Of a DNA stretch of 64,000 nt, positions 22,490 to 32,889 are shown piece after piece. Every line of letters begins with the position of its first letter. The first letter of the stretch is position 1. A model generated the notes under the pieces. That model was not told the DNA's origin. It made no database searches and worked only from the letters and a program-made list of their open reading frames with translations. A program made the translations under genes and the position numbers. The DNA is from Anadara kagoshimensis (lineage: Eukaryota; Mollusca; Bivalvia; Arcoida; Arcidae), in the NCBI GenBank assembly GCA_021292105.1, contig CM037872.1, forward strand, positions 6,187,291-6,251,290, written 5' to 3'.

Positions 22490-23290
22490 TGATTCTTAAC
22501 GACGGGTAATGGCATAAATCTAACAACTAAAGGCTATGATATGATATGGCGACTGACTCTAACAGCAACCAGGTAACGGCATAATTTTAACAACCGTAAA
22601 TGACATGGAAATTAACGTTTAAATCCAACATTAGATAAAAGCATGATTTTAGGCCAAAGAAAAAATGTGTGTTTAACGGCATGATTTTAACAACAGTAAA
22701 CGACATGGAAATTAACATTTGAATCCAACATCAGATAACTATATGATTTTAGGCCAAAGAAAAAATGTGTGTTTAATGGCAAGATTTTAATGGTATGATA
22801 TGAAAACTTTATAACGTATATGCTAACGGCAAGCAGATAATGGCATGATTTTAACAACCGTAAATGACATGGAAATTAACATTTGAATCCAACATCAGAT
22901 AACTATATGATTTTAGGCCAAAGAAAAAATATGTGTTTAAGGGCATGATTTTAATGGTATGGTATGAAAGCTACAGTGACATATATTCTAATGGCAGCCA
23001 AGTAATGGCATGATTTTAACAACCGTAAATGACATGGAAATTACCATTTGAATCCAACATCTGATAAAAGTATGATTTAAGACCATAAAAAAAAATGTGT
23101 GTTTAATGGCATGAATTTAATGGTATGATATGAAAATTACAGTGACTTATATATTCTAACGGCAACCAGGTAATGGCATGATTTTAACAACCGTTTGAAT
23201 TCAACATCAGATAGAGGTATGATTTAAGGTCACAGAAAAAAATTACCATAACTTTGGTCTAAACGTCACCTGTAACTGTACGATTTTGTA
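22490..23290. repeat. Diverged tandem array, units of about 110-165 bp
   Basis: GGCATGATTTTAACAACCGT, AAATGACATGGAAATTAAC, GAATCCAACATCAGATAA and TTTTAGGCCAAAGAAAAAAT recur four to five times between 22560 and 23230. Unit length alternates because some units lack the GGTATGATATGAAAA segment. Confidence 0.85.
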
Positions 23291-23329
23291 GGCTAAAGAA
23301 AATAAAATATGTGTTTCCACTTAGGCTCT

Positions 23330-23465
23330 TAAGGTAATGGAACAACAGAGTTTTATGCCGCAGTCAAGATTTTTTCACTTATATCAAAGTGGTCAGTTCT
23401 GAGATGGTGGAAGAATCCAGAGTGCCTTGTAAAAACCATTAACCTTTGGCAAGAGAAAAATGCTC
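23330..23465 (-). mobile_element. SINE family C fragment
   Basis: Contains CAGTCAAGATTTTTTCACTT, GGTCAGTTCTGAGATGGTGG and AACCTTTGGCAAG, matching the family C body. The tRNA-like head is absent. Confidence 0.65.
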
Positions 23466-23639
23466 TTAGAAAAATAAGATTCAGTAGATATGCACTTTTG
23501 TTATTATTTTTTTAATGACCATATGGGGCATAAGGATTCAAACTTTTACACTGCTTGTCAAAATATTTGCAAAAAACTTTGCAGTAGGCATAAAAAATTC
23601 AGAGTCAACTAAGTTAGCAAAAACACATTAATTTTTGTT

Positions 23640-24426
23640 ACGGCCTTTTTATTTACGGGAATGTAAACTTTGGTTAACCTATTGATTGTTATGGAGGGTG
23701 GGCGGGCAGGATGGTGATACAGATGTTAAAGATATATGTTAATTAAGGAACAAGGTAACCTCAGACTTAATTGAGGTAACGAGACAGGTAGATTAATTAC
23801 CAGGTGTAACCTAATCTGATGGCTGTCAATCATATAGTTAAGGAAGGAAGTCACCTCGTGATATCTTGGCTGTATGTTGACGACGACACTTGTATTATTC
23901 GACAATATGTAAATGTTTTTTTTATTTCAATTCTAACATGAATTAAATAAAAAGGATTGAAATAACCATTGCAAACTCTTTATTCGGAAGTAAACTTTAC
24001 TATTTATTTGGAAAAAGACCCATTGAAACAATTCGGCTGTTGAGATTACTTTCAAGTCGATGAATATTAAGTGTAAAACACCATTACACTTCTACACTCT
24101 ACAAAACCAGAACATTTAAATTAATTAAATATTTGCGAAACATTGATTTGGTAAATGGCTTGACAAGAGTTATTATCTTTTTTTGCAAATGGATGACAAG
24201 ACAACAACAACTTCCTGAACAGATGGTTGTCAAGGAAACTGTTTACCCTAGTGACATCACAGAGGACAAGTCAAGCTGTCAAGTAACAAAGGTGTCCAAT
24301 GGGAACATTTTATTATCGGAAAAAAACATTTGTTGACAATTGCAATTTGGATAATGCAACCCATTAAATAACTGACAAATTATTAGTCTGTTGAATTGAA
24401 TTTTGAGAAAAAAATATATTCATGTA
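23640..24426. other. Unique island, low repeat content
   Basis: 23680-23900 and 24130-24340 are less AT-rich and have no second copy here. The first holds a PBX-MEIS/PREP decamer. The second holds a plus-strand frame of 67 codons (24133-24336) with protein-like content (MVVKETVYPSDITEDK) but without convincing splice borders, so it is not called as an exon. Confidence 0.4.
23823..23832 (-). promoter_or_regulatory. PBX-MEIS/PREP composite site
   Basis: The minus strand reads TGATTGACAG, the exact decamer bound by PBX with PREP/MEIS homeoproteins. It lies in apparently unique DNA. One exact 10-mer in 64 kb is only weak evidence. Confidence 0.35.
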
Positions 24427-24645
24427 ATGGAGTTGATGTGAGTAATGGTGTTTAATGTCCCAGTCAAGAATATTTCACTTGTATCGAGATGTTGCCAGCC
24501 ATGGGCGATGTTGCAGAAATTTTGCCTGTTCGTTGTGCTGATGGAATTATACAGCAGGGTTCTTTTTCGTACCTCACTAACTGTGTTATGGCACCTCGTT
24601 TATTTTAAGTTCCCTTCCAAAAAAGAAACATGATTTTTATTTCGT
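24427..24645 (-). mobile_element. SINE family A, head-truncated
   Basis: Tail and middle of the family (GTAATGGTGTTTAATGTCCC to AAGTTCCC..CCAAAAAAGAAAC). The copy stops before the tRNA-like head. Confidence 0.85.
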
Positions 24646-24721
24646 ATACTTTTAGGCTTAAACAACCTATACACTTACAAAGTAACATTCCATTGCTATT
24701 GATAACCCCCCACCCCCTGCA

Positions 24722-24786
24722 AACTTTCCATTTCGGAACACATACCCCTAGTTAGTATGGGGTACTTGCTCTGAAATGGAAAGAAC
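24722..24786. repeat. Imperfect inverted repeat of 65 bp
   Basis: CTTTCCATTTCGGAACA..TACCCC on the left pairs with GGGGTA..CTCTGAAATGGAAAG on the right. Confidence 0.65.
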
Positions 24787-24904
24787 CACCTAAAAGCATT
24801 AGCAACAACACATATTTTGTTTTCGTTTTGGCCTCATCACTGCCCAAGGTTAGTGGTTTTCTCAGATAAGTCTGAAAACATGACTAGATAGTTTTACTGT
24901 TGTG

Positions 24905-25960
24905 TCTTAACAGCGAGTTTGCAAACCATAAAACCATCTTGTTGCATTCCCAGAATTTTCAACCACGGTGAAAAAAATTTACAACCAAAATCATGAATTA
25001 TTAATAAAACGGCATACAAATTGTGACAAATGTTATGTAAAACAGCTCATCTTAATAGTAATGCAAAGAATTGTGATAAATTTTTAGTGTCTTAATTTTA
25101 ATGCCTAGTGATAATATTTATAAATTCATCTTTATCAACATTCATTGAGGCAATACCAGTAAGTTCATTGATATGGTGTAGGAAACCAGAGTGAATGAAA
25201 AAAACCCATCAACCTTTAGCAAGTAAACTGACAAACTTTCTCACACTAGGGTCTGTCCTAAGAAGGATTCAAACCTACACAATGTAAGGTGATGTGAGCC
25301 ATAGGCATAATCTTTACTCCATCCGACCACCAAGAACGCCCCCCCCCCCCAAAAAAAATAAGAGATATGTTCTTTAACATTGAATATGCCATACAAATTG
25401 TGACAAATGTTATGTAAAACAGCTCGACGTGATAGTAACGCAAGGAATTGTGACAAATGTTATGTAAAACAGCTCGACGTGATAGTAACGCAAGGAATTG
25501 TGATAAATTTTTAGTGACTTAAATTTTAATAGCTTGTAATAATATTTATAAATTCATTTTTATCAACATGCTTTCAGTGGTATTGAGGCTGTACCAGTAA
25601 GTTCATTGATAATAGAGAAAACCAAAGGCATAATCTTTACTCCGTCTGACCACCAAGAACGCCCCCCCCCCCCCCCCTAAAAAAAACCAGATATGTTCTT
25701 TAACATTGAATATGCCAACAGTAAAATCTCGTCATTTTTTTTTTTTTTTAGAATTAACAACCATGGTGAAAAAATTTACAACCAAAATCATGAATTATTA
25801 ATAAAACGGCATACAAATTGTGACAAATGTTATGTAAAACAGCTCGACGTGATAGTAACGCAAGGAATTGTGATAATTTCTTAGTGTCTTAAATTTCAAT
25901 GCATTGTGATAATATTTATTAATTTATCTTTGTTAAAAGCAGATTATTGGCGATGCTTCG
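24905..25960. repeat. Segment of about 300-370 bp present in three diverged tandem copies
   Basis: CATACAAATTGTGACAAATG TTATGTAAAACAGCTC and GTAACGCAAGGAATTGTGA recur at about 25012, 25390 (with a local 60-bp doubling at 25449) and 25808. Copies 1 and 2 include a family C SINE remnant ending in ACCACCAAGAACGCC and a poly-C tract (25338-25350, 25662-25677) followed by A-rich sequence. The poly-C/poly-A junction is at the same place in both, so it predates the duplication. Confidence 0.85.
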
Positions 25961-27014
25961 ATTATTTTACGATAAAAGCACACAATTCTCGCTTTGTAAT
26001 TTAGACATATCCCCAAAGTGCCATCTCAAAGAACGATTTAATTCACGGAAAATGGATACACTGATTACGGATTTCTAAAATGCAATGTAGTTGGAAGATA
26101 TGATGGACAAATTGATAGTAAATGGATTTTTTTGTAATTTCCCAATGTGTTTTATATGTAAAAAAACCTTTATGACATCAGAGACTTCCATGATAATCAG
26201 ATTATGCGATAATATATCAAAATATGAATATTTATGGCTCAGAAAATTTTTTTTTTTTCCCAACAATTGTAGCTCGGAAAAATATTATTGTTTTCCCACA
26301 ATTTTCATTTCTAGTTAAAACCCAAGTTAAGGACAATTATTATTAATTATGTTATATTTTTTTAAATCATGATACACTTTTGTATTAATACTTTTTAACA
26401 CATAAATTTATAATTATTTCCTTAAAGTGAAAATCAATTTCAGTCAATTTTCAAAAATTATTGAAAATTCATGTGTATAATGATAAAATTCAATTACTTT
26501 TAGTAGGATGCCATAAATTTGAAATTACCGTAGTAACAAAATTTCTAAAATATATTCCATTTTAAAGTATGTTTTCACAAATTTGCTAATTCAAAATATT
26601 GGTAGATTTCTTTTTGAAACAATTTCTCAGAAATTAGTAGCCAATGGCATTTTGGCTACCATGAATAAAAACCGCTATACATGCAATAGTATTAATGAAA
26701 ACAAGGAAAATTTAGCCAATGTCGTATATTGTTGGCTACTTTTGTATTTTAAAACCTTCAATTCTTTTCCAACATCAAGACACATTTGAAAATTCAATTT
26801 TAAAAAAAAATTCTTAAATAAATGGATATCAACACTAGATGAAACTTAATGGCAGAATTTACTATCTGGTTGATTTTGGTAGCAATGCTACCGCCATCAA
26901 GACTCTAGGGTATCCAATTGAAGAAATCAGTGCACTTCATTTTCATGAATAAAAATTTCATCTCCGCAAGTAAAAATATTAATTTCCACAAGTAGGTATA
27001 TTTCAACACCGCAA
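25961..27014. other. AT-rich DNA, no gene seen
   Basis: No exon or repeat border resolved. 26940-27010 has words such as ATCTCCGCAAGTAAAA that recur in the dispersed AT-rich repeats of 27.4-29 kb. Confidence 0.4.
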
Positions 27015-27245
27015 ATGATAATTTACTGTATAGCTGTTTAATTCTGCTGTCATAAAATTTTGCGGTTCAGACACTTGAACTTATTCACAGGTATAAAATT
27101 TCATGGATTGGCCAGTGTTAACAGTTTTCTGTACGGATTATCTAAGTCAGAGATATATGACTGCTTCATTAAAATATTCATTTGGTATTTAATTTTGCGC
27201 TATTAAGTCAAACCGTGAATAAAGCGAAACTAAATCCCCAGTGAA
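27015..27245. mobile_element. Dispersed repeat G, copy 1 (intact)
   Basis: Shares TTTTGCGGTTCAGACAC, CAGTGTTAACA(G/A)TTTTCTGTA, TTTAATTTTGCGCTAT and AAATCCCCAGTGAATAAA with 44610-44955. The borders resemble TACTGTA..TACAGT-type ends, so this is probably a TIR element of about 230 bp. Confidence 0.65.
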
Positions 27246-27504
27246 TAAATGCAACTATAAAGTATATACGTTTTATACCTCTTCCCTGTCTTAGCATGTT
27301 TTTTCAGGGGCTGAACCTATATATCACATCACAATTTTTCAGAACAGTAACTTTTCTGTTTGTAAAATTCTGATAAATTACACATTTATTTCCACGATCA
27401 GTTTTGGTGTGTATTAAATCCATCTTGCTCGTGAAATGTGACTTTACTCTAAATTATAAATCGGGTGAGTGAGTTAAAGCTCATAACCGTTTATTTTCAT
27501 ATTC

Positions 27505-27835
27505 GGGTCATATACCTTTACATATCAGTGATTTTGTTACATGTTTTAAAAAATACCTTCTGCCTTTTAAATTGGAAACATTTGAAGGTCTGAAATAGAG
27601 CAAACTGTTTTATGACATGTTTGCAATAGCTTAGAATCCTCCATTCAAATCTGTTACATTGTAACAATACCTAAGATTTTGTAGGTAAGAATAGCTAGAT
27701 TTAATTTTCTAGTATATCACCATTGTTTGGGAATTTTAGTGATCAAATTGAGAAATTTTAGTCATTTTTCCCAAAGGGAAACTACCTTTATTTGATAGTA
27801 ATAATAAGGCAAACAAAATCCCTGCATATATATTT
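27505..27835 (+). repeat. Dispersed repeat F, copy 1
   Basis: About 330 bp shared, with about 20-25% difference by eye, with 46765-47090 (same orientation) and 52806-53080 (inverse). Anchors are AGAGCAAACTG, TGTAACAATA, CTAGTATAT, GGGAATTTTA and GGCAAACAAAAT. Noncoding in all three. Neither inverted ends nor tRNA boxes were seen; family unknown. Confidence 0.7.
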
Positions 27836-27859
27836 TCTGTTTACCTGGTCAACAGGTTA

Positions 27860-29010
27860 TTCGCAGAGATTTAATTTTGATTGTGTGGATGAAGTATACA
27901 TTTATTATGGACAACCAATTATTACGAATTTAAAAAATTTGCATTGATGAAATGCAACCGAAGAAACGTTTACCACACTTTGTACTGTAGAGGTGATGGT
28001 CTACCGGTATTTTAAACATGAAATATTAAAATTTAAAAAATAAAAATAAACTTGTTTCAATGGAGATATTCCTCAATAGATTCAATTATTTTTTTAAAAA
28101 AATTGCTTAAAACTACTACATAATTAAATTGCAATTCTTAGACAAAGCAATCAGCTGACTATTCATCCTGACCAAGTTGAAACAGCCCAGTGACAAGTGT
28201 AATTTTATTCACACCCTAGACAGTGTCGGGTATATTATTTGTCAGACATCATCCTTGATTCTAATTACTAATATAATTTTTTTTAAAAGAATTTTTAAAA
28301 AAACGGTTTTGTTCAGTCATTTTTATTCAGTCAAAAATTAGATTTTAGTTAATAGATAGTGCATATGGAACAATTTCTTTTACACTGCAGAAGTTGTATA
28401 TATATACATATATATATATATTTATATATATATATATATATACAAATGTATATATACAAGAACTAGTTAAGGATTAAACATTAAAAGATTTGTTGAACAT
28501 ATAAATAAAACTATGTTATTGTCTTGATTATTCACTGTCAGCATGTTTTCTGTCCTTGCTAGTTTTAATGTCCATTGAATCTAATACATTCATCATGAAC
28601 ATGACATTTAGGTAGTTTTGGTTGTTTTTTAAGTCCTCTATGTAAGGATAATACTACATTCTTTAAGTCCTTTGGTTCAAATGATCTCTCATCCAAATTT
28701 TGTAGTTCAAGTTGGATAATTTTGCCTGTGCAAGCTGTGACATCTCTGGACTTTTTTCAGACACACACTCTCTATTGTTTTACTTCAACTTTTCTCCTGA
28801 TGCTTTCATAGTTTTATGTTCATGTTGATTTCATATATTGGGTTGTGTACCTTTACATATATAATTTTCATTTTCCCAGTCAACAGGTTATTTGCAGAAA
28901 TGAAGTGTAATTAATTTTATTTTATTCGCAGAGATGCAGTATACATTTATCGTGGACATGAAGTATTGCAATTTTTACAAATTCGCGGAGATGAATTGCA
29001 GCCTATATAT
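27860..29010. repeat. Two diverged copies of an AT-rich segment
   Basis: CAACAGGTTATT(C/T)GCAGA, CAGTATACATTTATYRTGGAC and ACAAATTCGCGGAGATG-like words occur at 27850-27965 and 28880-29000. A TA microsatellite lies at 28400-28442. 28565-28756 is listed separately. Confidence 0.55.
28565..28756 (-). other. Protein-like open frame, possible exon or gene remnant
   Basis: A stop-to-stop minus frame of 63 codons ends at a TAA at 28565. It includes GKIIQLELQNLDERSFEP, then KDLKNVVLSLHRGLKK and KCHVHDECIRFNGH. Content is far more protein-like than that of neighbouring frames. There is no start codon near the beginning, no convincing acceptor with a pyrimidine tract and no polyadenylation signal that I can place. 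It could be a terminal exon, a remnant of a gene or of a transposon protein, or chance. Confidence 0.3.
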
Positions 29011-29039
29011 CCACATTTTAACCTGTCAAAATGTCATTT

Positions 29040-30410
29040 ATTAATTTTTTATATTATTCTGATTCAGGATGTAAACTAAAAAATTGTAAATTAAATTACA
29101 TTGCTAAATAAAAGTTATTAAAAATATTCTATTCTATTTTAATGCTAAATATAATTTACCATTTTTTCAAAATTAACTTAAAATTTATGTTTTGTTTAAA
29201 ATAAAACCATAAAAAAACATTGTATTTTCAATATTAATCATTTACTATTTTCAAAATATTTTTGTTTTAAAAGTGAACATTCAGAAATTATAAAACAAAA
29301 TTTACAAATTTACAAAATCTACAATTATACCATCAGATGAAATAAGAACAATAACCTCATTTCAATTTTTTTTTCTTCAAAATTAACATAATTGAATTTG
29401 TTCAAAACGATTATTAAAAAGCATTTTATTTCAATGTTTGAAATATTGTTTACTATTTTTCAAAATATTTTCATTTAAATAGTCAACATTTCGGAAGTTA
29501 TACACATTACAAACTTTCAGTTATACCATAAGACAAAATAATAAACAGTACTAAATTATATTTCAAAACTAAACATAAAGATATACTTTAAAACATTTTA
29601 TTGAAACAGTCAACATTTTAGATGTGATATATTCACAAAAACTACACAAGACAAAATAACAGCAAAATTAATTTTATTTCAAAGTTAAAATTAATTTGCA
29701 AAAGATTTATTCACAAAACCTACACAGACAAAATAACAGCAAAATTAATTTTATTTCAAAGTTAAAATTAATTTGCAAAAGATTTATTCAAAATATTTTC
29801 ATTTAAATTAAGTACACATTTCAAAAGTAATGAACAAAACATACCAACAAAAAATTTTAATTCAAAGTTAAATTAATTTTCTAAAGGTGTGTTCAAAAAC
29901 TATTCATTTAAATATAGTCAACAAGTTATACATAAGCTTAGTTATGTCTATTAAAAAAGGCAAAAATAATTTTATTTCAAAGTTTAAATTAATTTTCTAG
30001 AGATTGATTCAAAAATCAAATTTCAAAATAAATTCATATAAAAATCATTTTTCAAAACTAGTCAAATAAAGATAGCTCAAATATTTTTGTTTTAATGGTC
30101 AACATTTTAGAATTTTTTTAAAGTTATATTGTGAGACAAAAATAACAAAAACTAATTTTATTTCGAAGTTTAAATTACATATTATACCAGTTTTAATTTT
30201 ACATCACTAGACTGTCGTTTGGAACACAATTCCTCATCTAGTACTCAGACCAAATTGTAAAACCAATTTTTAAAAATTAATTTTCTAGAGATAAGTTCAG
30301 TTTTTTTTTTCGTAAAAATAGTCATCATTTAGGAAGATATATACAAACCTACAGACAAAATGATTTCATTCAAAGTTAAATTAATTTTCTTAAGATATGT
30401 TCAAAATCAC
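29040..30410. repeat. Highly degenerate AT-rich tandem repeat, about 120-130 bp period
   Basis: The words TTCAAAGTTAAATTAATTTTC, CAAAATATTTTCATTTAAAT, AGTCAACATTT and AGACAAAATAACA recur in the same order about ten times. A near-exact local doubling of about 70 bp is at 29640-29780. One unit is interrupted near 30190-30265 by sequence containing GTCGTTTGGAACACAATTCC. No coding content. Confidence 0.75.
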
Positions 30411-30419
30411 ACTACTGCT

Positions 30420-31100
30420 TCTGGATGCATTAACTGTTGGTAATTATCGGCAGACGGCCATTTGTCAGGAAGAATATGTCCATTGTCATGCTAAATAATA
30501 ATTCGTCATGAATTGATGTCGTTTCATTCACAACTAATTTAGAATCAATGGATAAATTTTGAAATCTCCACAAATTCACGACACAAGTCATTGCATAAAA
30601 ATGATTATTGTCAAATTGCTAAAACGCAATCTCCGAAAAACCATGCATCATTTTGGGTAATGTACTTGCACTTTTTGATGTCGTTTCAGAAATCCACAAA
30701 TTTCCCGGCTTTCTTACATTTTCGAGTCAGAATGTGAATAAATAATAAACCATTATCAGCGTGCTCAAACGTACTGAGTTATAGCAATATCCAAAGTGGC
30801 TTTGCTCTTAGTGGTTTTAAAAATGGATAATTCCAATTTAATCGTTCGTATGGTTTGACCTAATAATAATACAATCTCTGTTCCGCAGTCAAGTAAAGTA
30901 TAGAGGGACATTAGATCAGAGTTACCGCAACAATAAACATCCCAGTGGATGATTCCATTTCGGTTGGGCTGGGACGAAGAACTGTAAGAAAAGATTTATT
31001 TGTCAGCGTCTGTATTAATTGCCGTGGCAACAAAGACGATAAGCTTTGAAAAATAGATAAGATTTTATTTATCTTCCTAAGTTAATAAAAAGTGTTTTTA
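30420..31100. other. Unique island around the exon candidate
   Basis: Lower AT content than the preceding 1.4 kb, and no repeat copies recognised. Besides the exon candidate at 30926-30981 it contains a near X-box (minus strand GTTGCCACGGCAAT, 31021-31034). It could be a conserved region of the host gene. Confidence 0.4.
30926..30981 (-). CDS. Candidate exon (56 bp) of the minus-strand gene
   Basis: The acceptor AAATCTTTTCTTACAG has a good pyrimidine tract; the donor GCG|GTAACT is moderate. All three frames are open, so openness alone proves nothing. The phase needed to continue from the exon at 57170-57261 (one base carried over) gives V, then LRPSPTEMESSTGMFIVA, ending in phase 0. The last residues are hydrophobic and could begin a membrane helix in the next exon, which I could not find. 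If correct, the intron above it is 26 kb. Confidence 0.4.
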
Positions 31101-31129
31101 TTCATAAATGCATTTTCTTTTTGGACTAA

Positions 31130-31235
31130 ATTTCATAGTTTTAATCTAACTTGTCAGTTTCAAAGTTTTTTTTAACTTTGCTTCTGGAATGTGATTTAGA
31201 CATGGATTAGTATGATTGTTTTTTATTTCAAATTT
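31130..31235 (+). repeat. Dispersed repeat H, copy 1
   Basis: CTAACTTGTCAGTTTCAAAG, ACTTTGCTTCTGGAATGTGA and ACATGGATTAGTATG match 44760-44845 (same orientation) and 41690-41790 (inverse). It is a short family of unknown type. Confidence 0.65.
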
Positions 31236-31239
31236 TTTT

Positions 31240-31810
31240 CTTCCATCTTCCTATGTTTGAGATAGAGATTTCCACTTGAAGAAAAGATGGAAGAAATTTC
31301 TATCTTCACCTCCACGTGCTTATCTTCACTTCCATGTGCGGCTTTCAGTGACGTCACAATCAAAGGACAATTAAATGGCGGGAAAATGACACCCGAGTCT
31401 TCAAAATTTAGATATTTTCACCGCGTTTCAAATGTTTATTTTGGGAGATTAGAATAAATGGCTTTGTTTTCTAGTTTATACATTTTGTATAAACCAAAAT
31501 CAGGTACATTCTGTCCGATGGTCATATTTATTTTTTTATGTAAAACGTTAAATAACAAAGTTAGATTTACAAAGATGGCGTCGATGTCGATGTCGATGTG
31601 ACCGATACTTCAAGCAAAAAATGTCATCAAAATGGAAGAAAAGAATCAATCATGAGTTTATCCATGTAGGATAGGGAATCTCACTAATATGTCTAATATT
31701 TGATCTGTATAGTGCCCAACACTTGTCTAAATCTTTTCTCTTAAATAGTAAGGAAACTTGTTCAAGACATCTAGAGTATTTTTCTAGTTTAAGGTAAATA
31801 CATTTATGTG
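31240..31810. other. Intron-like DNA surrounding the CRE/E2F pair
   Basis: Contains short repeats GATGTCGATGTCGATGTGAC (31578-31600) and TTATCTTCACYTCCA (31290-31335). No exon borders with an open frame were found. Confidence 0.35.
31345..31390. promoter_or_regulatory. Full CRE palindrome next to an E2F-type site
   Basis: GTGACGTCAC (full cAMP-response element) at about 31349-31358 is followed about 20 bp later by GGCGGGAAAA, whose complement TTTTCCCGCC is a strong E2F word. A second GTGACGTCAC occurs at about 35130. No transcript start is visible, so function is inference. Confidence 0.35.
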
Positions 31811-32185
31811 AGGCTGCAGTGGCTCAATGGATAAGATGTCAGTCTACAAATCCAGTCTCTAACCGCTGTGAGTTCGAGTCCTGCTCAGACCACATGTGAG
31901 AAAGTGAATTTTCCTTGTCGTTGGCCTTTACTGGTTCCCCCGATGTCAGTATAATGTGACTGAGGAAGTGGTACACTTGTCTACACTTGTCTGACTCAGT
32001 GAGGTAGCACCATAAAAGTCACCATAAGTGTGCACTGGTACAAGGCAGACCATACAACACACTCGCACTTCACATGCATACATGTACTTGTTCATAGATT
32101 AATCCATAGAGATTAATAAAGTATGTGTAGTTCTCATCGGGAATAGCTGAAAATTGCTGATGCAACGTAAAGCAATATTCAAAAG
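31811..32185 (+). mobile_element. SINE family B, full length
   Basis: The tRNA-like head has A-box TGGCTCAATGGATAAGATG and B-box GAGTTCGAGTCCTGC, followed by the family body (CTCAGACCACATGTGAG) and a tail near ACGTAAAGCAATATTC. The head resembles a tRNA with an extended variable region; the isotype is not assigned. Confidence 0.9.
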
Positions 32186-32289
32186 CAACAAGTACATTTA
32201 TGTGAAATACATTGTTTTACCTTCAATCTGCACTGGGCACAACATTTGCTTAAATTTTCTGTCTTATATTGTAAATAATGTCCAAATGC

Positions 32290-32616
32290 TGAGTTGAGTA
32301 ATGGTGTTTAATATCCCAGTCATGAATATTTCACTTTTATCGAGATGTCGCCAGCTATGGGCGAAGGTGCAGAAATTTTGCCTGTGCGTTGTGTTGATGG
32401 CATTATACAGCAGGATTCTTTATTATACCAAGCCCACTGTGACCACAGTTCCCATTCGAAATAATTGTGACTTTCATTTCCTAATGCGGAGTGCTTGGTG
32501 AAAGAATAGTCACTACCAAGTTTCAAGTCTTGCGTCAGACCCCAGCCGGGGATTGAACCCAGGACCTCTCACTTACCGAGTGAGCACTCTACCAACCAAG
32601 CTACTGCAGTGGTGTA
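32290..32616 (-). mobile_element. SINE family A, full length, between 53-bp direct repeats
   Basis: Tail GAGTTGAGTAATGGTGTTTAA at the left, head CACTGCAGTAGCTTGGTTGG at the right. The flanks 32242-32294 and 32617-32669 are direct repeats of 53 bp with four mismatches. That is much longer than the 7-20-bp duplications usual for LINE-driven SINE insertion. Confidence 0.9.
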
Positions 32617-32669
32617 ACATTTGCTTAAGTTTTCTGTCTTATATTGTGAATATTGTCCTAATGCTGAGT

Positions 32670-32889
32670 TTGCTATGAAAAGTTCAGGACCTATTTGTTC
32701 ATAGGTTGATTAGTTTAATCAATGATTAGCAGAAATATAAAACATTGATAAATATTATAATATAATTATCAAAACTTAAACCAGGCTTAGAACAACTGAT
32801 CCAGTTCTTAACCAATAGGTTTATCAAGCTGATGTCAATCCTGACTTCAAATATGTAAGTGCTTAGGGTTAAGTCTCACCTTTGGATGA
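32670..32889. other. Short unique stretch
   Basis: No repeat or exon recognised between the SINE flank and the 43-46-bp array. Confidence 0.35.

Noticed and set aside
24133-24336. 67-codon plus-strand frame as an exon
   Set aside because: Protein-like content, but the only upstream AG borders are poor and the GTGTCC donor is weak.
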